The position numbers were made by a program, and so were the translations under genes. Positions 55,614 through 64,000 of a DNA stretch of 64,000 bases are shown piece after piece. The DNA is from Lederbergia citrisecunda (GTDB taxonomy: Bacteria; Bacillota; Bacilli; Bacillales; Bacillaceae_C), in contig NZ_JAGYPJ010000001.1 of the NCBI RefSeq assembly GCF_018343695.1, positions 755,001 to 819,000 of the forward strand, given 5' to 3'. Below the pieces are notes generated by a model. It had not been told where the DNA came from. It did not search any database and saw nothing but the letters and a program-made list of their open reading frames with translations. The stretch's first letter is position 1; the number at the start of each line of letters is the position of its first letter.

Positions 55614-57482
55614 GTGAGTAGTATTGCTCAAAAAAGAGGTTTCGGTGCTACAGTATGGGACTTTATGACAACTGTGGACCATAAGAAGATTGCAATATTA
55701 TACCTTGCAGCAGGTGGGTTCTTCTTCTTACTTGGCGGACTCGAAGCGTTGGTTATTCGTATTCAATTGTTTGTTCCAGACAGTGGCTTTGTTAGTGCTG
55801 GATTATTTAACGAAATGCTTACTATGCATGGTGTAACAATGATTTTCCTTGCTGCAATGCCAATACTTATTGGTTTTATGAACTTGGTAATGCCGTTGCA
55901 AATAGGCGCTAGGGATGTTGCGTTCCCTTTCTTGAACTCATTAGGTTTTTGGTTATTTTTCTTTGGAGGATTACTTTTAAACCTTTCTTGGTTCTTAGGA
56001 GGAGCACCTGACGCTGGTTGGACATCATATGCATCATTATCACTTAATTCCCAAACTCATGGGATTGATTTTTATGCATTAGGGCTGCAAATATCTGGTT
56101 TTGGAACGTTAATGGGAGGTATTAACTTCCTAGTTACAATTATTAACATGCGTGCGCCTGGTATGACTTACATGCGTATGCCAATGTTCACTTGGACTAC
56201 TTTTGTAGCTTCAGCACTAATTCTTTTTGCTTTCCCGCCACTAACAGTTGGTTTATTCCTTCTTACATTCGATAGAATGTTTGGTGCGAATTTCTTTAAT
56301 GTGGCAATGGGTGGAAACACAATTATTTGGGAGCACTTCTTCTGGATTTTTGGTCACCCTGAAGTATATATTCTAATACTTCCAGCATTTGGATTGTTTT
56401 CTGAGATTTTCTCTACTTTTTCAAGAAAAAGATTGTTCGGATACTCCTCAATGGTATTCGCAACTGTCTTAATTGGTTTCCTGGGATTCATGGTATGGGC
56501 TCACCATATGTTTACAGTAGGTCTAGGTAATATTGCAAACGCCATTTTTGCGGTAGCATCATTTGCTATCGGTGTACCAACCGGTATTAAGATCTTTAAC
56601 TGGTTGTTTACAATGTGGGGTGGAAATATTAAATTTACTACTCCTATGCTTTATGCTGCTGCATTTATTCCATCGTTCGTAATGGGTGGAGTTACAGGTA
56701 TCATGGTTGCTACGGCACCTGCTGACTATCAATTCCATGATACATATTTCGTTGTTGCTCACTTCCACTATGTAATTGTTGGGGGAGTTGTGTTAGCTAT
56801 ATTAGCGGCTACTCATTTCTATTGGCCAAAAGCATTTGGTACAATGCTTAATGAGACGCTTGGAAAGATTACATTTGTATTATTCGTCGTGGGCTTCCAT
56901 TTAACGTTCTTTATTCAACACTTCTTAGGGTTAATGGGTATGCCACGTCGTATTGCTACTTATCTAGACGGTCAAGGATTAAATACAGGGAACTTTATTA
57001 GTTCTGTTGGTGCATTGTTAATGGGACTAGGTGTTATTGTTCTCTTAATCAATATAATCATTACTTCTGTAAAGAATGTTAAAGTTGGTAATGATCCTTG
57101 GGGAGATGGAAGAACTTTAGAATGGGCACTACCATCACCACCTCCATTCTATAACTTCAAACAACTACCATTCGTTCGTGGTATTGACACATATTGGATT
57201 GAAAAGATGGAAGGCAGAAAAGGGATTACACCTGCTGAGCCAGTAGGGGATATTCATATGCCAAACGGTTCCATTCTTCCTGTATTTATTTCGTTAGGGT
57301 TATTTATTGCCGCATTTGGCAGTATTTATAGAACGGAGCAACCATGGGGTCTTGCAGTGTTAATTATTGGTCTCGTCATTGCATTCGGATCTATGTTATT
57401 AAGATCTCTTAAAGATGATCATGGTTTCCATATTCCAAAATCGGAATTAACGGATGATAAAGATAAGGGGGTAAGGGCATAA
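55614..57482 (+). CDS. ctaD: Cytochrome caa3 oxidase subunit I CtaD
   Basis: 622 residues from GTG 55614 (AGGAGG seven bases upstream), the B. subtilis length. About 14 membrane helices. CuB/heme a3 ligands are in HPEVYI (cross-linked His-Tyr) and AHHMFTVG, and low-spin heme ligands in TMHGVTM and AHFHYVIVGG. It is the proton-pumping site of oxygen reduction. An out-of-frame ATG at 55612 is followed at once by TGA and overlaps the true start. Confidence 0.97.
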   Translation: MSSIAQKRGFGATVWDFMTTVDHKKIAILYLAAGGFFFLLGGLEALVIRIQLFVPDSGFVSAGLFNEMLTMHGVTMIFLAAMPILIGFMNLVMPLQIGARDVAFPFLNSLGFWLFFFGGLLLNLSWFLGGAPDAGWTSYASLSLNSQTHGIDFYALGLQISGFGTLMGGINFLVTIINMRAPGMTYMRMPMFTWTTFVASALILFAFPPLTVGLFLLTFDRMFGANFFNVAMGGNTIIWEHFFWIFGHPEVYILILPAFGLFSEIFSTFSRKRLFGYSSMVFATVLIGFLGFMVWAHHMFTVGLGNIANAIFAVASFAIGVPTGIKIFNWLFTMWGGNIKFTTPMLYAAAFIPSFVMGGVTGIMVATAPADYQFHDTYFVVAHFHYVIVGGVVLAILAATHFYWPKAFGTMLNETLGKITFVLFVVGFHLTFFIQHFLGLMGMPRRIATYLDGQGLNTGNFISSVGALLMGLGVIVLLINIIITSVKNVKVGNDPWGDGRTLEWALPSPPPFYNFKQLPFVRGIDTYWIEKMEGRKGITPAEPVGDIHMPNGSILPVFISLGLFIAAFGSIYRTEQPWGLAVLIIGLVIAFGSMLLRSLKDDHGFHIPKSELTDDKDKGVRA

Positions 57483-58108
57483 TGCATGTTGAAGAACAAT
57501 TTACACCAAAAACATGGCCTGAGGCACCCGAAAAAGCAACATTAGAAGGTAAAAACAAATTTTTGGGTTTTTGGTTCTTCCTAGGGGGAGAAACTGTATT
57601 ATTCGCATCCCTCTTTGCAACGTATTTAGCATTAAAGGATAAAGTTCCAAAAAAGGGCGATCTCATTTCAACTGATTTATTTGAATTGCCATTAGCTTTT
57701 ATTATGACAATGGTACTTCTTACAAGCTCGATTACAAGTGTATATGCGATTTATCATATGAAGAATTATCACTTCAAGAAAATGCAGGCTTGGTTGTTTA
57801 TTACAGTTCTTTTAGGTTTGACTTTCCTCGGATTTGAAATATACGAATTTTATCACTATACTCATGGGCTAGGATTTGGTTACACTCATAGTGCATTCAG
57901 CTCGGCGTTTTATACACTTGTTGGATTTCACGGTGGGCACGTAGTTTTCGGACTTGGTTGGATCCTTTCTCTAATGTTGCGAAATTCGAAAAGAGGATTA
58001 AGCTTATATAATGCACCTAAGTTCTATCTCGCGAGCCTTTATTGGCACTTTATCGACGTTGTATGGGTATTTATTTTCACTGTCGTATATTTAATGGGGA
58101 TGGTGTGA
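57482..58108 (+). CDS. ctaE: Cytochrome caa3 oxidase subunit III CtaE
   Basis: 208 residues with about five membrane helices. Family motifs FWFFLGGETVLFASLFATY, GFHGGHVVFGLGW and YWHFIDVVWVFIF are clear. It stabilises the oxidase core. The start overlaps the ctaD stop by one base, indicating coupled translation. Confidence 0.96.
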   Translation: MHVEEQFTPKTWPEAPEKATLEGKNKFLGFWFFLGGETVLFASLFATYLALKDKVPKKGDLISTDLFELPLAFIMTMVLLTSSITSVYAIYHMKNYHFKKMQAWLFITVLLGLTFLGFEIYEFYHYTHGLGFGYTHSAFSSAFYTLVGFHGGHVVFGLGWILSLMLRNSKRGLSLYNAPKFYLASLYWHFIDVVWVFIFTVVYLMGMV

Positions 58109-58114
58109 TAAAAG

Positions 58115-58447
58115 ATGGAAAACCAACAAATTAATTCTGGTAATGCCAGAGTAGATTTTGAATATCGTCGGAGAAGAAACGCAGAGGAAATGCGTCACCA
58201 AGTTATTTCTTTTGCAATCTCCATATTCTTGACACTAGTAGCGTTTGGATCGGTTTTGGCCGGTTTTGATAAATGGTTTGTCATTCCATTTATTTTATTA
58301 CTCGCCATCGTTCAGGTGATTTTTCAACTTTATTATTTCATGCATATGAGTAATAAAGGACATGAGGCACCACAGTTATTTATTTACGGAGGAGCCATAG
58401 TTGGTTTTGCAACACTTTTGTGCTTCCTAACGATTGTTTGGATTTAA
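58115..58447 (+). CDS. ctaF: Cytochrome caa3 oxidase subunit IV CtaF
   Basis: 110 residues, the B. subtilis length, with three membrane helices (about 29-47, 51-70 and 84-108) and the family motif YYFMHMSNKGHE. It is an accessory subunit of the oxidase. Seven bases after ctaE. Confidence 0.95.
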   Translation: MENQQINSGNARVDFEYRRRRNAEEMRHQVISFAISIFLTLVAFGSVLAGFDKWFVIPFILLLAIVQVIFQLYYFMHMSNKGHEAPQLFIYGGAIVGFATLLCFLTIVWI

Positions 58448-58458
58448 TCATTAAAGAG

Positions 58459-58487
58459 CCAGCCAATATTTTTTTGGCTGGTTTTTT
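58459..58487 (+). terminator. Rho-independent terminator after ctaF
   Basis: Perfect stem CCAGCCAA/TTGGCTGG followed by a six-T run. It ends the ctaCDEF transcript ahead of the repeat and ctaG. Confidence 0.88.
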
Positions 58488-58554
58488 GATTGCTTTAGGA
58501 AATGATTAATGGAAGAGTAATCGATATATTTAAATCGGTAGTTTTCGTCTAACG

Positions 58555-58702
58555 TATGTAACTGTCAACTATAAACATTTCTGTCCTTTTCATTATGATA
58601 AGTCAACATCGATTCGCCGCTGGCTCATCGTGTTTCCTTTATCTCAGTCAGAGACCCTGAAGTTTGTACGTCGATAAACAGGCGCTTCTGCATTTCTATC
58701 TA
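58555..58702 (+). repeat. Family-2 interspersed repeat, copy c (truncated)
   Basis: Shares the ATGATAAGTCAACATCGATTCGC block, CTCATCGTGTTTCCTTTATC and right end ACGTCGAT..AGGCGCT with copy b, but lacks the left end and the two internal GTCGAC/CCCACA hairpins. No gene seen in 58448-58801. Confidence 0.82.
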
Positions 58703-58801
58703 TATTGTTCATGAACTTGTCAATTGGCTGCGTTGAAGTGGGGGATATAAAAAAGGTATAATGTAAATGGGTTTTAATCCAATTAACGAGGTGAAAGTGG
58801 T

Positions 58802-59713
58802 ATGCCTTTAAGTATTTTTGGATTCCGGGCACTATGGAGTCCTTATTTTATTCTATTCATTTTGCTTATAACGGCAGGATACTTTTTTATAACTGTAAAG
58901 AAGCGTCACCAATTTAAAGATAGTGAACCACTTAAAACAAGCCAAGCTGTATTATTTATATTAGCGATGGTTCTTCTCTATACAACAAAGGGATCGCCAA
59001 TCGACTTGATGGCTCATATTATGTTCACTTTTCATATGGTACAGATGGCATTTCTTTATTTAATTATCCCGCCTATTTTCATTGCAAGCGTTCCTAATTG
59101 GTTATGGGAAAGAATTATTGATTTGCCTTTTATTAAAAAGGTTTTTAAATTCTTTACCAAGCCTCTAATCGCGTTAGTAGTATTTAATGGATTGTTTTCT
59201 GTTTACCATATTCCTATTATTATGGATGCAGTGAAAATGAATATCTTGTTACATGCTATTTACACGATCATTTTATTTATATTTGCCATTTTCTTATGGT
59301 GGCCATTAATAAATAAATTACCAGGTCATCATCAGCTTCACGGTCTTAAGAAACTTGGATATATCATTGGTGATGGGGTATTGTTAACGCCTGCATGTGG
59401 ACTTATCATTTTCGCACCTGCAGCAATGTATACAACTTATACCGATGGTGAAATGTGGTTAAAGGCAATGGCTCTTTGTGTTCCGGGAAGTACATTATCA
59501 GGGTTATCGATAAGCGGTCCAGAACTATTTACAAATATGCCTGCAAAAGAGGATCAACAGCTTGGTGGAGTTCTTATGAAGATTATTCAGGAAATTGTTT
59601 TAGGATTTATGCTAATAAAAATATTTTTTGAATGGTTTAAAAAGGAACAAGAGGATGCTGAGAAAATTAATGAGGCTGCTTTGCTTCAAAATGGACCTCA
59701 TCCAGTGGAATAA
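58802..59713 (+). CDS. ctaG: Cytochrome c oxidase assembly factor CtaG
   Basis: 303 residues of the caa3_CtaG family with about seven membrane helices and conserved His-rich segments (LMAHIMFTFHMVQMAFLY, PIIMDAVKMN). CtaG is needed for active caa3 oxidase in B. subtilis, probably in copper delivery. AGGTGAAAG precedes the ATG. Confidence 0.94.
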   Translation: MPLSIFGFRALWSPYFILFILLITAGYFFITVKKRHQFKDSEPLKTSQAVLFILAMVLLYTTKGSPIDLMAHIMFTFHMVQMAFLYLIIPPIFIASVPNWLWERIIDLPFIKKVFKFFTKPLIALVVFNGLFSVYHIPIIMDAVKMNILLHAIYTIILFIFAIFLWWPLINKLPGHHQLHGLKKLGYIIGDGVLLTPACGLIIFAPAAMYTTYTDGEMWLKAMALCVPGSTLSGLSISGPELFTNMPAKEDQQLGGVLMKIIQEIVLGFMLIKIFFEWFKKEQEDAEKINEAALLQNGPHPVE

Positions 59714-59773
59714 GCACTGCTATCTAAATATTGATAGCAAATACATAATATATTAGGGGATTGATTTTAAAAT

Positions 59774-60235
59774 ATGATGGTTCCAATATTACCGACAATT
59801 AGTACTGCATGTATCGTCATTAGTGCGATACTTGTAGCGATAGGTTGGGGAAAAATAAGAAAACGAGATATTGATGGGCATCGAAAAGTAATGACGATTG
59901 CTGGGATATTTGCTTTAGTATTTTTTATTATCTATTCTAGCAGAACGATTTTTGTTGGTAATACTTCATTTGGAGGACCAGATGAGTATAAAGTATTTTA
60001 TACAGTATTTTTAATATTTCATGTTACATTGGCTACTGTTGGTGCGGTATTAGGTATTATTTCTTTAGTTACTGGTTATAAAAATAAACTTTCATTCCAC
60101 AAAAAACTTGGACCTGTTACGAGTATTGTTTGGTTTGGAACGGGTATTACAGGTGTGATTGTTTATTTATTGCTTTACGTTATTTATAAAGGTGGAAACA
60201 CAACTTCCCTTATTAAAGCGATATTAGGATTATAA
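59774..60235 (+). CDS. ctaM: DUF420 membrane protein, CtaM/YozB type
   Basis: 153 residues with four membrane helices and the DUF420 hallmarks IDGHRKVM, FHVTLATVG and KKLGPVTSIVWFGTGITGV. Conserved His residues suggest metal or heme binding. In B. subtilis the family member YozB/CtaM is needed for heme-copper oxidase maturation but lies elsewhere. Here it follows ctaG by 60 bases and probably shares its transcript. Either of two adjacent ATGs may start it. Confidence 0.88.
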   Translation: MMVPILPTISTACIVISAILVAIGWGKIRKRDIDGHRKVMTIAGIFALVFFIIYSSRTIFVGNTSFGGPDEYKVFYTVFLIFHVTLATVGAVLGIISLVTGYKNKLSFHKKLGPVTSIVWFGTGITGVIVYLLLYVIYKGGNTTSLIKAILGL

Positions 60236-60240
60236 AAGAT

Positions 60241-60267
60241 AAAAGGGACGCTTACGAGCGTCCTTTT
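60241..60267 (+). terminator. Rho-independent terminator after ctaM
   Basis: GGACGCT/AGCGTCC stem with loop TACG, flanked by AAAAG and CTTTT pairing (one bulged G). Confidence 0.82.
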
Positions 60268-60331
60268 AAATTTGTCTTTATACAGAAAGAGAGGTTTAAA
60301 ATAAAGATTAACATAGAAATTTCACAGCAAC

Positions 60332-61390
60332 TTAAATTTTGAAATTCAGTTTTATTAATCCCGCTTCCTTTGCGGATTTAAATACAATGAGTAAAGTAGG
60401 ACCTATTATCAATCCTAATATACCTAGCAATTTCAAACCAAGGAACATAGAAATTAATGTTGCGAGTGGTGAAAGTCCCATATGTTGTCCCATCACTTTC
60501 GGTTCTACTGTTCTTCTGATTACGAGTAATATGACGGCTAAAATAGCTAGTTTTGTTCCTAGGGCAATATTGCCAGTGAAAAAATGATATAACGACCAGG
60601 GAGCTAATATGACGATAGATCCAATAATAGGGATTAAATCAATGATCCAAATAACTAGAGTCATAATAACTGCTACCTTTGGGGCAATAATAATTAGTCC
60701 AATAAAAGCAGCAAGCATAATGATTAAGCTAACTAGAAACTGCGCTTTAAAAAATCCAAAAATAACTGAAGAGAGGCGCGAAGACATAAATTTAACCTTT
60801 TCAGATGTTTTATCAGTCATGTATTTGTATATACCTGCCCTAAGTTTAGGAAGATCTATCATAAACATGAATAACGCGATTAAATATACTAGAAAGCTTA
60901 CTAAATAATTCGGAATATAGGACAAAAACGCGCTTATATTTTCAATCTTAACGTACTTTTTTAGGCTCAACATAAACGATTCTAAAAAGTTATTCACTTC
61001 TTCCGTAATGGCTGTTACAATTTCATCGGGAAAATCCTGTGCAGCATTACTGAAATATTCCTCGTAATGATTCCACATGACTGTCAACTCATGAATATAG
61101 CCTGGAGCATCCTCTACTAATTTAATACCTTGTGAGATTGCTTTTGTTACGATAAAGAATATTGCAAATGCCAATATAAGTGTAAAAATGGTAAATACTA
61201 TAATGATGGAAAATTGTCGTTTAAGTTTAAATTTGGATTGAACAAATTTAACGGCGGGTTCTAACATCAATGCAGTGATAACTGCGATAATGAGGGGAAT
61301 GGAAATAGGCAATATATAATAAAAAAACAAAGCTATTAAAAGAAAAAGTAAAATGGCGATAAGAAAAACTTTTTTTGATATTCCAGACAA
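60332..61390 (-). CDS. AI-2E family (PF01594) membrane permease, YtvI-like
   Basis: 353 residues from TTG 61390, chosen because AAAGGGG lies eight bases upstream. An ATG at 61408 adds six residues but has no ribosome site. About seven or eight membrane helices, with a soluble stretch between the third and fourth. The C-terminal DLIPIIGSIVILAPW, GQHMGLSPLATLISMFLGLKLLGILGLIIGP block is typical of AI-2E/PerM transporters. YtvI relatives are sporulation membrane proteins, but the substrate is unknown. Confidence 0.88.
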   Translation of the reverse strand: MSGISKKVFLIAILLFLLIALFFYYILPISIPLIIAVITALMLEPAVKFVQSKFKLKRQFSIIIVFTIFTLILAFAIFFIVTKAISQGIKLVEDAPGYIHELTVMWNHYEEYFSNAAQDFPDEIVTAITEEVNNFLESFMLSLKKYVKIENISAFLSYIPNYLVSFLVYLIALFMFMIDLPKLRAGIYKYMTDKTSEKVKFMSSRLSSVIFGFFKAQFLVSLIIMLAAFIGLIIIAPKVAVIMTLVIWIIDLIPIIGSIVILAPWSLYHFFTGNIALGTKLAILAVILLVIRRTVEPKVMGQHMGLSPLATLISMFLGLKLLGILGLIIGPTLLIVFKSAKEAGLIKLNFKI

Positions 61391-61472
61391 AATGAATCCC
61401 CTTTCCATAAAAAGGTACTTTTATACATTATAAGTGGTAAATGCATAAATGGAAAATAATATAAATAAAAAA

Positions 61473-61497
61473 GAACACGAATATCAAATTCGTGTCC
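61473..61497 (-). terminator. Terminator after the YugN-like gene
   Basis: Minus-strand stem GGACACGAAT/ATTCGTGTTC with loop TTGAT, followed by TTTTTTATTT. Confidence 0.8.
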
Positions 61498-61515
61498 TCC
61501 TACCCTCGAAATTAA

Positions 61516-61875
61516 TTAGTCTGCAAATACTTTTGCTTCTTCATAGATGGCTGATAGCATTTTGTTGCATTGTTTTACAAGGTGCTCTGGAAAAAATTCA
61601 TCTTCTCCATATTCAACACCATGTGGATAGTAATGCTTACCTAGGATTGGTGTTAGAAGTTGGATAAAGGCATCGTACGAACCTACATCTCCTTCTGTTG
61701 CAAACCCTTGAATACGCAAATAGAACGTGCCCTCTTTTATTTCGAATTTATGATCGTATGTAACCCTTTCGTAATCCCATTGGCCAGCTCTGACCATTCC
61801 GTTATGTTCCATTACTTCATCCAAGCGATTTAAATCTACTGTTAATGTTTCAATACCAGTATTTTCAAACTTCAT
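61516..61875 (-). CDS. YugN-like family protein
   Basis: 119 residues from ATG 61875 (GGAGG eight bases upstream). An in-frame ATG 34 codons earlier lies in unlikely sequence. It matches the YugN-like family (PF08868): WDYERVTYDHKFE, YLRIQGFATEGDVG and HYYPHGVEYGE. Soluble. Function unknown. Confidence 0.88.
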   Translation of the reverse strand: MKFENTGIETLTVDLNRLDEVMEHNGMVRAGQWDYERVTYDHKFEIKEGTFYLRIQGFATEGDVGSYDAFIQLLTPILGKHYYPHGVEYGEDEFFPEHLVKQCNKMLSAIYEEAKVFAD

Positions 61876-62126
61876 ATTGATTACCTCCAACTTTATTATA
61901 GTCGATGAACGACAGTTTTCACTATTTATAATTAAATCCTCACGTCTAATAATAGTCGAAATTGAGTGATGTTGCAACGAAATGGAGTTTTTGAATGCAG
62001 GTTAATATTTATGTAATTTTTAATATAAAAATGTAGCAGATGTATAGATTTTTCTTCATTTGGTGAATATACAAATGGTGCGAGCACCTAGAAAAATTAA
62101 AAATGTTATAGGAGGATTTTAAAAAA

Positions 62127-62561
62127 ATGACACAAATTCGTGATATCATGACTAAGGATGTTCAAACATGTTCTTTAAATGACAACGTATACGAAGTAGC
62201 CGTCAAAATGAAAGAAGACGATGTCGGTGTAATACCTATTGTTAATAATGATAAACTTGTAGGCGTTATTACAGATAGAGATATTGTTCTTCGTTGTATT
62301 GCGGAAAAAAATCCTCCTTCTTCCAAAGTAGAAGAAATCATGAGCAGTCATTTAGTGACAATAACCCCGGATACAACAACTCAAGAAGCGGCTGGTATTA
62401 TGGCTAAAGAGCAAATTCGTCGATTGCCGGTAGTTGAAAATGGAAAATTAGTAGGCATTGTCGCATTGGCAGATTTTGCTGTGAGGGATTTAACGGATAA
62501 CCAAGCAAAAGTAGCCTTATCCGAAATATCCGAACCTGATGAAAATCAAGCATATCATTAA
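62127..62561 (+). CDS. ylbB: CBS-domain protein YlbB
   Basis: 144 residues made of two CBS domains (about 5-55 and 70-125; IMTKDV and IMSSHL begin them, GVITDRDIVLR and GIVALADFA end them), likely an adenine-nucleotide-sensing module. No fused effector. AGGAGG precedes the ATG. Position before ylbC matches B. subtilis. Confidence 0.9.
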   Translation: MTQIRDIMTKDVQTCSLNDNVYEVAVKMKEDDVGVIPIVNNDKLVGVITDRDIVLRCIAEKNPPSSKVEEIMSSHLVTITPDTTTQEAAGIMAKEQIRRLPVVENGKLVGIVALADFAVRDLTDNQAKVALSEISEPDENQAYH

Positions 62562-62567
62562 CTGTTG

Positions 62568-62592
62568 AACCCTGAATTTTCAGGGTTTTTTA
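62568..62592 (+). terminator. Rho-independent terminator after ylbB
   Basis: AACCCTGA/TCAGGGTT stem with four-base loop and T-run. Confidence 0.88.
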
Positions 62593-62700
62593 TATTTTGA
62601 ATGTGGAACATGAATGATTAAATGTTATAATGATGGAAAGTAGTTATAGCATACAGTATCACCACAATTGACCATCCAAGATGTTACGAAAGGAGGGAGT

Positions 62701-63756
62701 GTGCTGCGAACATTATTTCGTGCAATGGTTATATCTGCAATTATTTTTTTTATAATGATTTATTTTTATTCAGATTCTGGAACGAATGAACCTTTAAAAG
62801 ATTACAATAATGCTACTCCTCCCAAAATCGATCATTTTATTGATGATGAAAAAACGGATGATACGAATCGTCCGAAAGAAGGCTTATCTGCATATATTGG
62901 AAAGTCTGCAAAGAAACTAATTGATGATTACGGTGAGCCTCAAAGAAAAGATCCATCTGCTTATGGATATGAATGGTGGATCTATAAAAATTTTACTGGA
63001 ACCTATATGCAGGCGGGTGTTCAAAAAGGTTCAATCGTTACGATATATGCAATAGGAAATCAATTAAATGTGGCTCCTTACTTAATCGGAGAGACAATCG
63101 AAGACATCTATCGTACTACCTATCTAGAAACAGAAATAATGGTAACTGAAGATAAAAGTACGTATCGATTTGAACTTTCAGAAGAAGATTTAAATGTTCG
63201 CCCACTCGTACAATTAGGTGATATTTTCGCGCAGTTGTCTATCGATAAATATACAGGAACTCTTTCAAGTATTCGATTTTTTGATAAGAAAACATTGATA
63301 ACTCAAAGCCCGTATGAATTAGCCTATCGAGGAGACTTAATTACTCCATCAGAAATTAATGAAGTTCAATGGAAAGAGATAGAAAAAGGTAGTGAACAGC
63401 AAATCTTTGATATTACGAACGTGATACGAAATCGTTTTGGCCTGGATGAGCTGAAATGGGACGACCAAGTATCACAAGTTGCGTATGAACATAGTAAAGA
63501 CATGTTTGATAATGATTATTTTTCGCATGATTCTCCTACATTTGGAACACTTGCTGATAGATTGGAAGCATATCATATAGAATACCAGTCAGCAGCCGAA
63601 AATATCGCTTCGGAATATATCGATGGTCCGGCAGCGGTAGAAGGATGGTTAAATTCTGAAAGACATCGAAAAGCATTATTAGATGGAAATTATTCAAAAC
63701 TAGGTGTTGGAGTATATCAGAAAATTTACACACAAAATTTTATCCAAATTAAGTAA
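62701..63756 (+). CDS. ylbC: CAP/SCP-domain exported protein YlbC
   Basis: 351 residues from GTG 62701, preceded closely by AAAGGAGG. A TTG at 62668 would place the ribosome site inside the coding region. N-terminal signal-anchor (about 8-22), then a CAP-associated domain (about 55-195, SAYIGKSAKKLIDDYGEP) and a C-terminal CAP/SCP domain (about 225-345) with HSKDMFDNDYFSHDSP, AAENIASEY and WLNSERHRKALL. YlbC is an extracytoplasmic protein of unknown activity. Confidence 0.9.
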   Translation: MLRTLFRAMVISAIIFFIMIYFYSDSGTNEPLKDYNNATPPKIDHFIDDEKTDDTNRPKEGLSAYIGKSAKKLIDDYGEPQRKDPSAYGYEWWIYKNFTGTYMQAGVQKGSIVTIYAIGNQLNVAPYLIGETIEDIYRTTYLETEIMVTEDKSTYRFELSEEDLNVRPLVQLGDIFAQLSIDKYTGTLSSIRFFDKKTLITQSPYELAYRGDLITPSEINEVQWKEIEKGSEQQIFDITNVIRNRFGLDELKWDDQVSQVAYEHSKDMFDNDYFSHDSPTFGTLADRLEAYHIEYQSAAENIASEYIDGPAAVEGWLNSERHRKALLDGNYSKLGVGVYQKIYTQNFIQIK

Positions 63757-63759
63757 CCT

Positions 63760-63784
63760 TAAGACCTTTATTAGGTCTTTTTCT
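63760..63784 (+). terminator. Rho-independent terminator after ylbC
   Basis: AAGACCT/AGGTCTT stem with five-base loop and TTTTC tail. Confidence 0.85.
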
Positions 63785-63861
63785 TATGGAGATAATCACC
63801 ATTATCACCATTTATCCATACTCTGCATATAAGGATAAATGAAATAGATGAGGTGACATAC

Positions 63862-64000
63862 ATGGCGAGTAAAAGTCTACATCCGTCCGTGGAACAATTT
63901 AAGTCTTTTGTTAAAGAGCATCCCAAACTTTTACAGTCAGTCAGGAAAAAAGAAAATACATGGCAGGAATTATATGAAGATTGGTTTTTACTTGGAGCAG
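63862..64000 (+). CDS. ylbD: YlbD-family spore coat protein, N-terminal part
   Basis: First 46 codons. The window ends inside the gene. LHPSVEQFKSFVKEHPKL and TWQELYEDWFLLG match B. subtilis YlbD, a coat-associated protein. GAGGTGAC precedes the ATG. Its position after ylbC is conserved. Confidence 0.88.
   Translation, partial: MASKSLHPSVEQFKSFVKEHPKLLQSVRKKENTWQELYEDWFLLGA

Overview
The window is a continuous low-G+C chromosome segment from an endospore-forming Bacillaceae bacterium. Several things point there: proteins that match Bacillus subtilis families almost end to end (CcpC, YkuU/YkuV, LiaHFSR, KtrC, RNase J1, RpoY, PdhABCD, SpeA, TypA, FtsW, CtaA-G), AAGGAGG-type ribosome sites, frequent GTG/TTG starts, and spore-associated genes (ylaJ, ylbD). 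Gene order follows the B. subtilis ykuL-to-ylbD stretch, with insertions and losses. No rRNA, tRNA, CRISPR array, transposase or prophage was seen. Gene-order comparisons with B. subtilis are from memory, not from an alignment.

Region 1 (1-14.6 kb): the 3' end of ykuL and the LysR regulator gene ccpC, then a tightly overlapped eight-gene block (1151-13251). The block encodes a secreted/membrane protein, an ABC ATPase and permease, a coiled-coil membrane protein, a MoxR AAA+ ATPase, a DUF58 protein and two membrane von Willebrand-A proteins. It lies where B. subtilis has ykuN-ykuT and is the least understood system here. It is followed by the peroxiredoxin/thioredoxin-like pair ykuU-ykuV, with a near-perfect PerR box and a consensus SigA promoter.

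Region 2 (14.6-28.8 kb): a heterodimeric ABC exporter (yknUV-like), fdhD with an FdhF/YdeP-type molybdoenzyme on the minus strand, an MFS transporter, cvfB, a complete liaIHFSR cell-envelope-stress operon lacking liaG, and the potassium-channel regulator gene ktrC.

Region 3 (28.8-43.8 kb): rnjA-rpoY on the minus strand with an unlisted 23-codon ORF upstream, ykrA, peptide deformylase, ykyA, the pyruvate dehydrogenase operon pdhABCD, a polysaccharide-deacetylase lipoprotein, speA, yktA, ykzI and yktC.

Region 4 (43.8-64 kb): ylaF, typA, ylaH-ylaL, ylaN, ftsW, heme A synthesis (ctaA, ctaB) and the caa3 cytochrome oxidase (ctaCDEFG) with a DUF420 (CtaM/YozB-type) gene, then a membrane permease, a YugN-like protein, ylbB, ylbC and the start of ylbD. 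pycA, which lies between ftsW and ctaA in B. subtilis, is absent.

Two families of interspersed, inverted-terminus repeats run through the window. Family 1 is about 100-240 bp with GTTGATT/AATCAAC ends. Family 2 is about 200 bp with AGCGCCT/AGGCGCT ends and internal hairpins. Several copies sit where gene content differs from B. subtilis. One family-2 copy lies in the typA leader and creates a false N-terminal extension of that gene.
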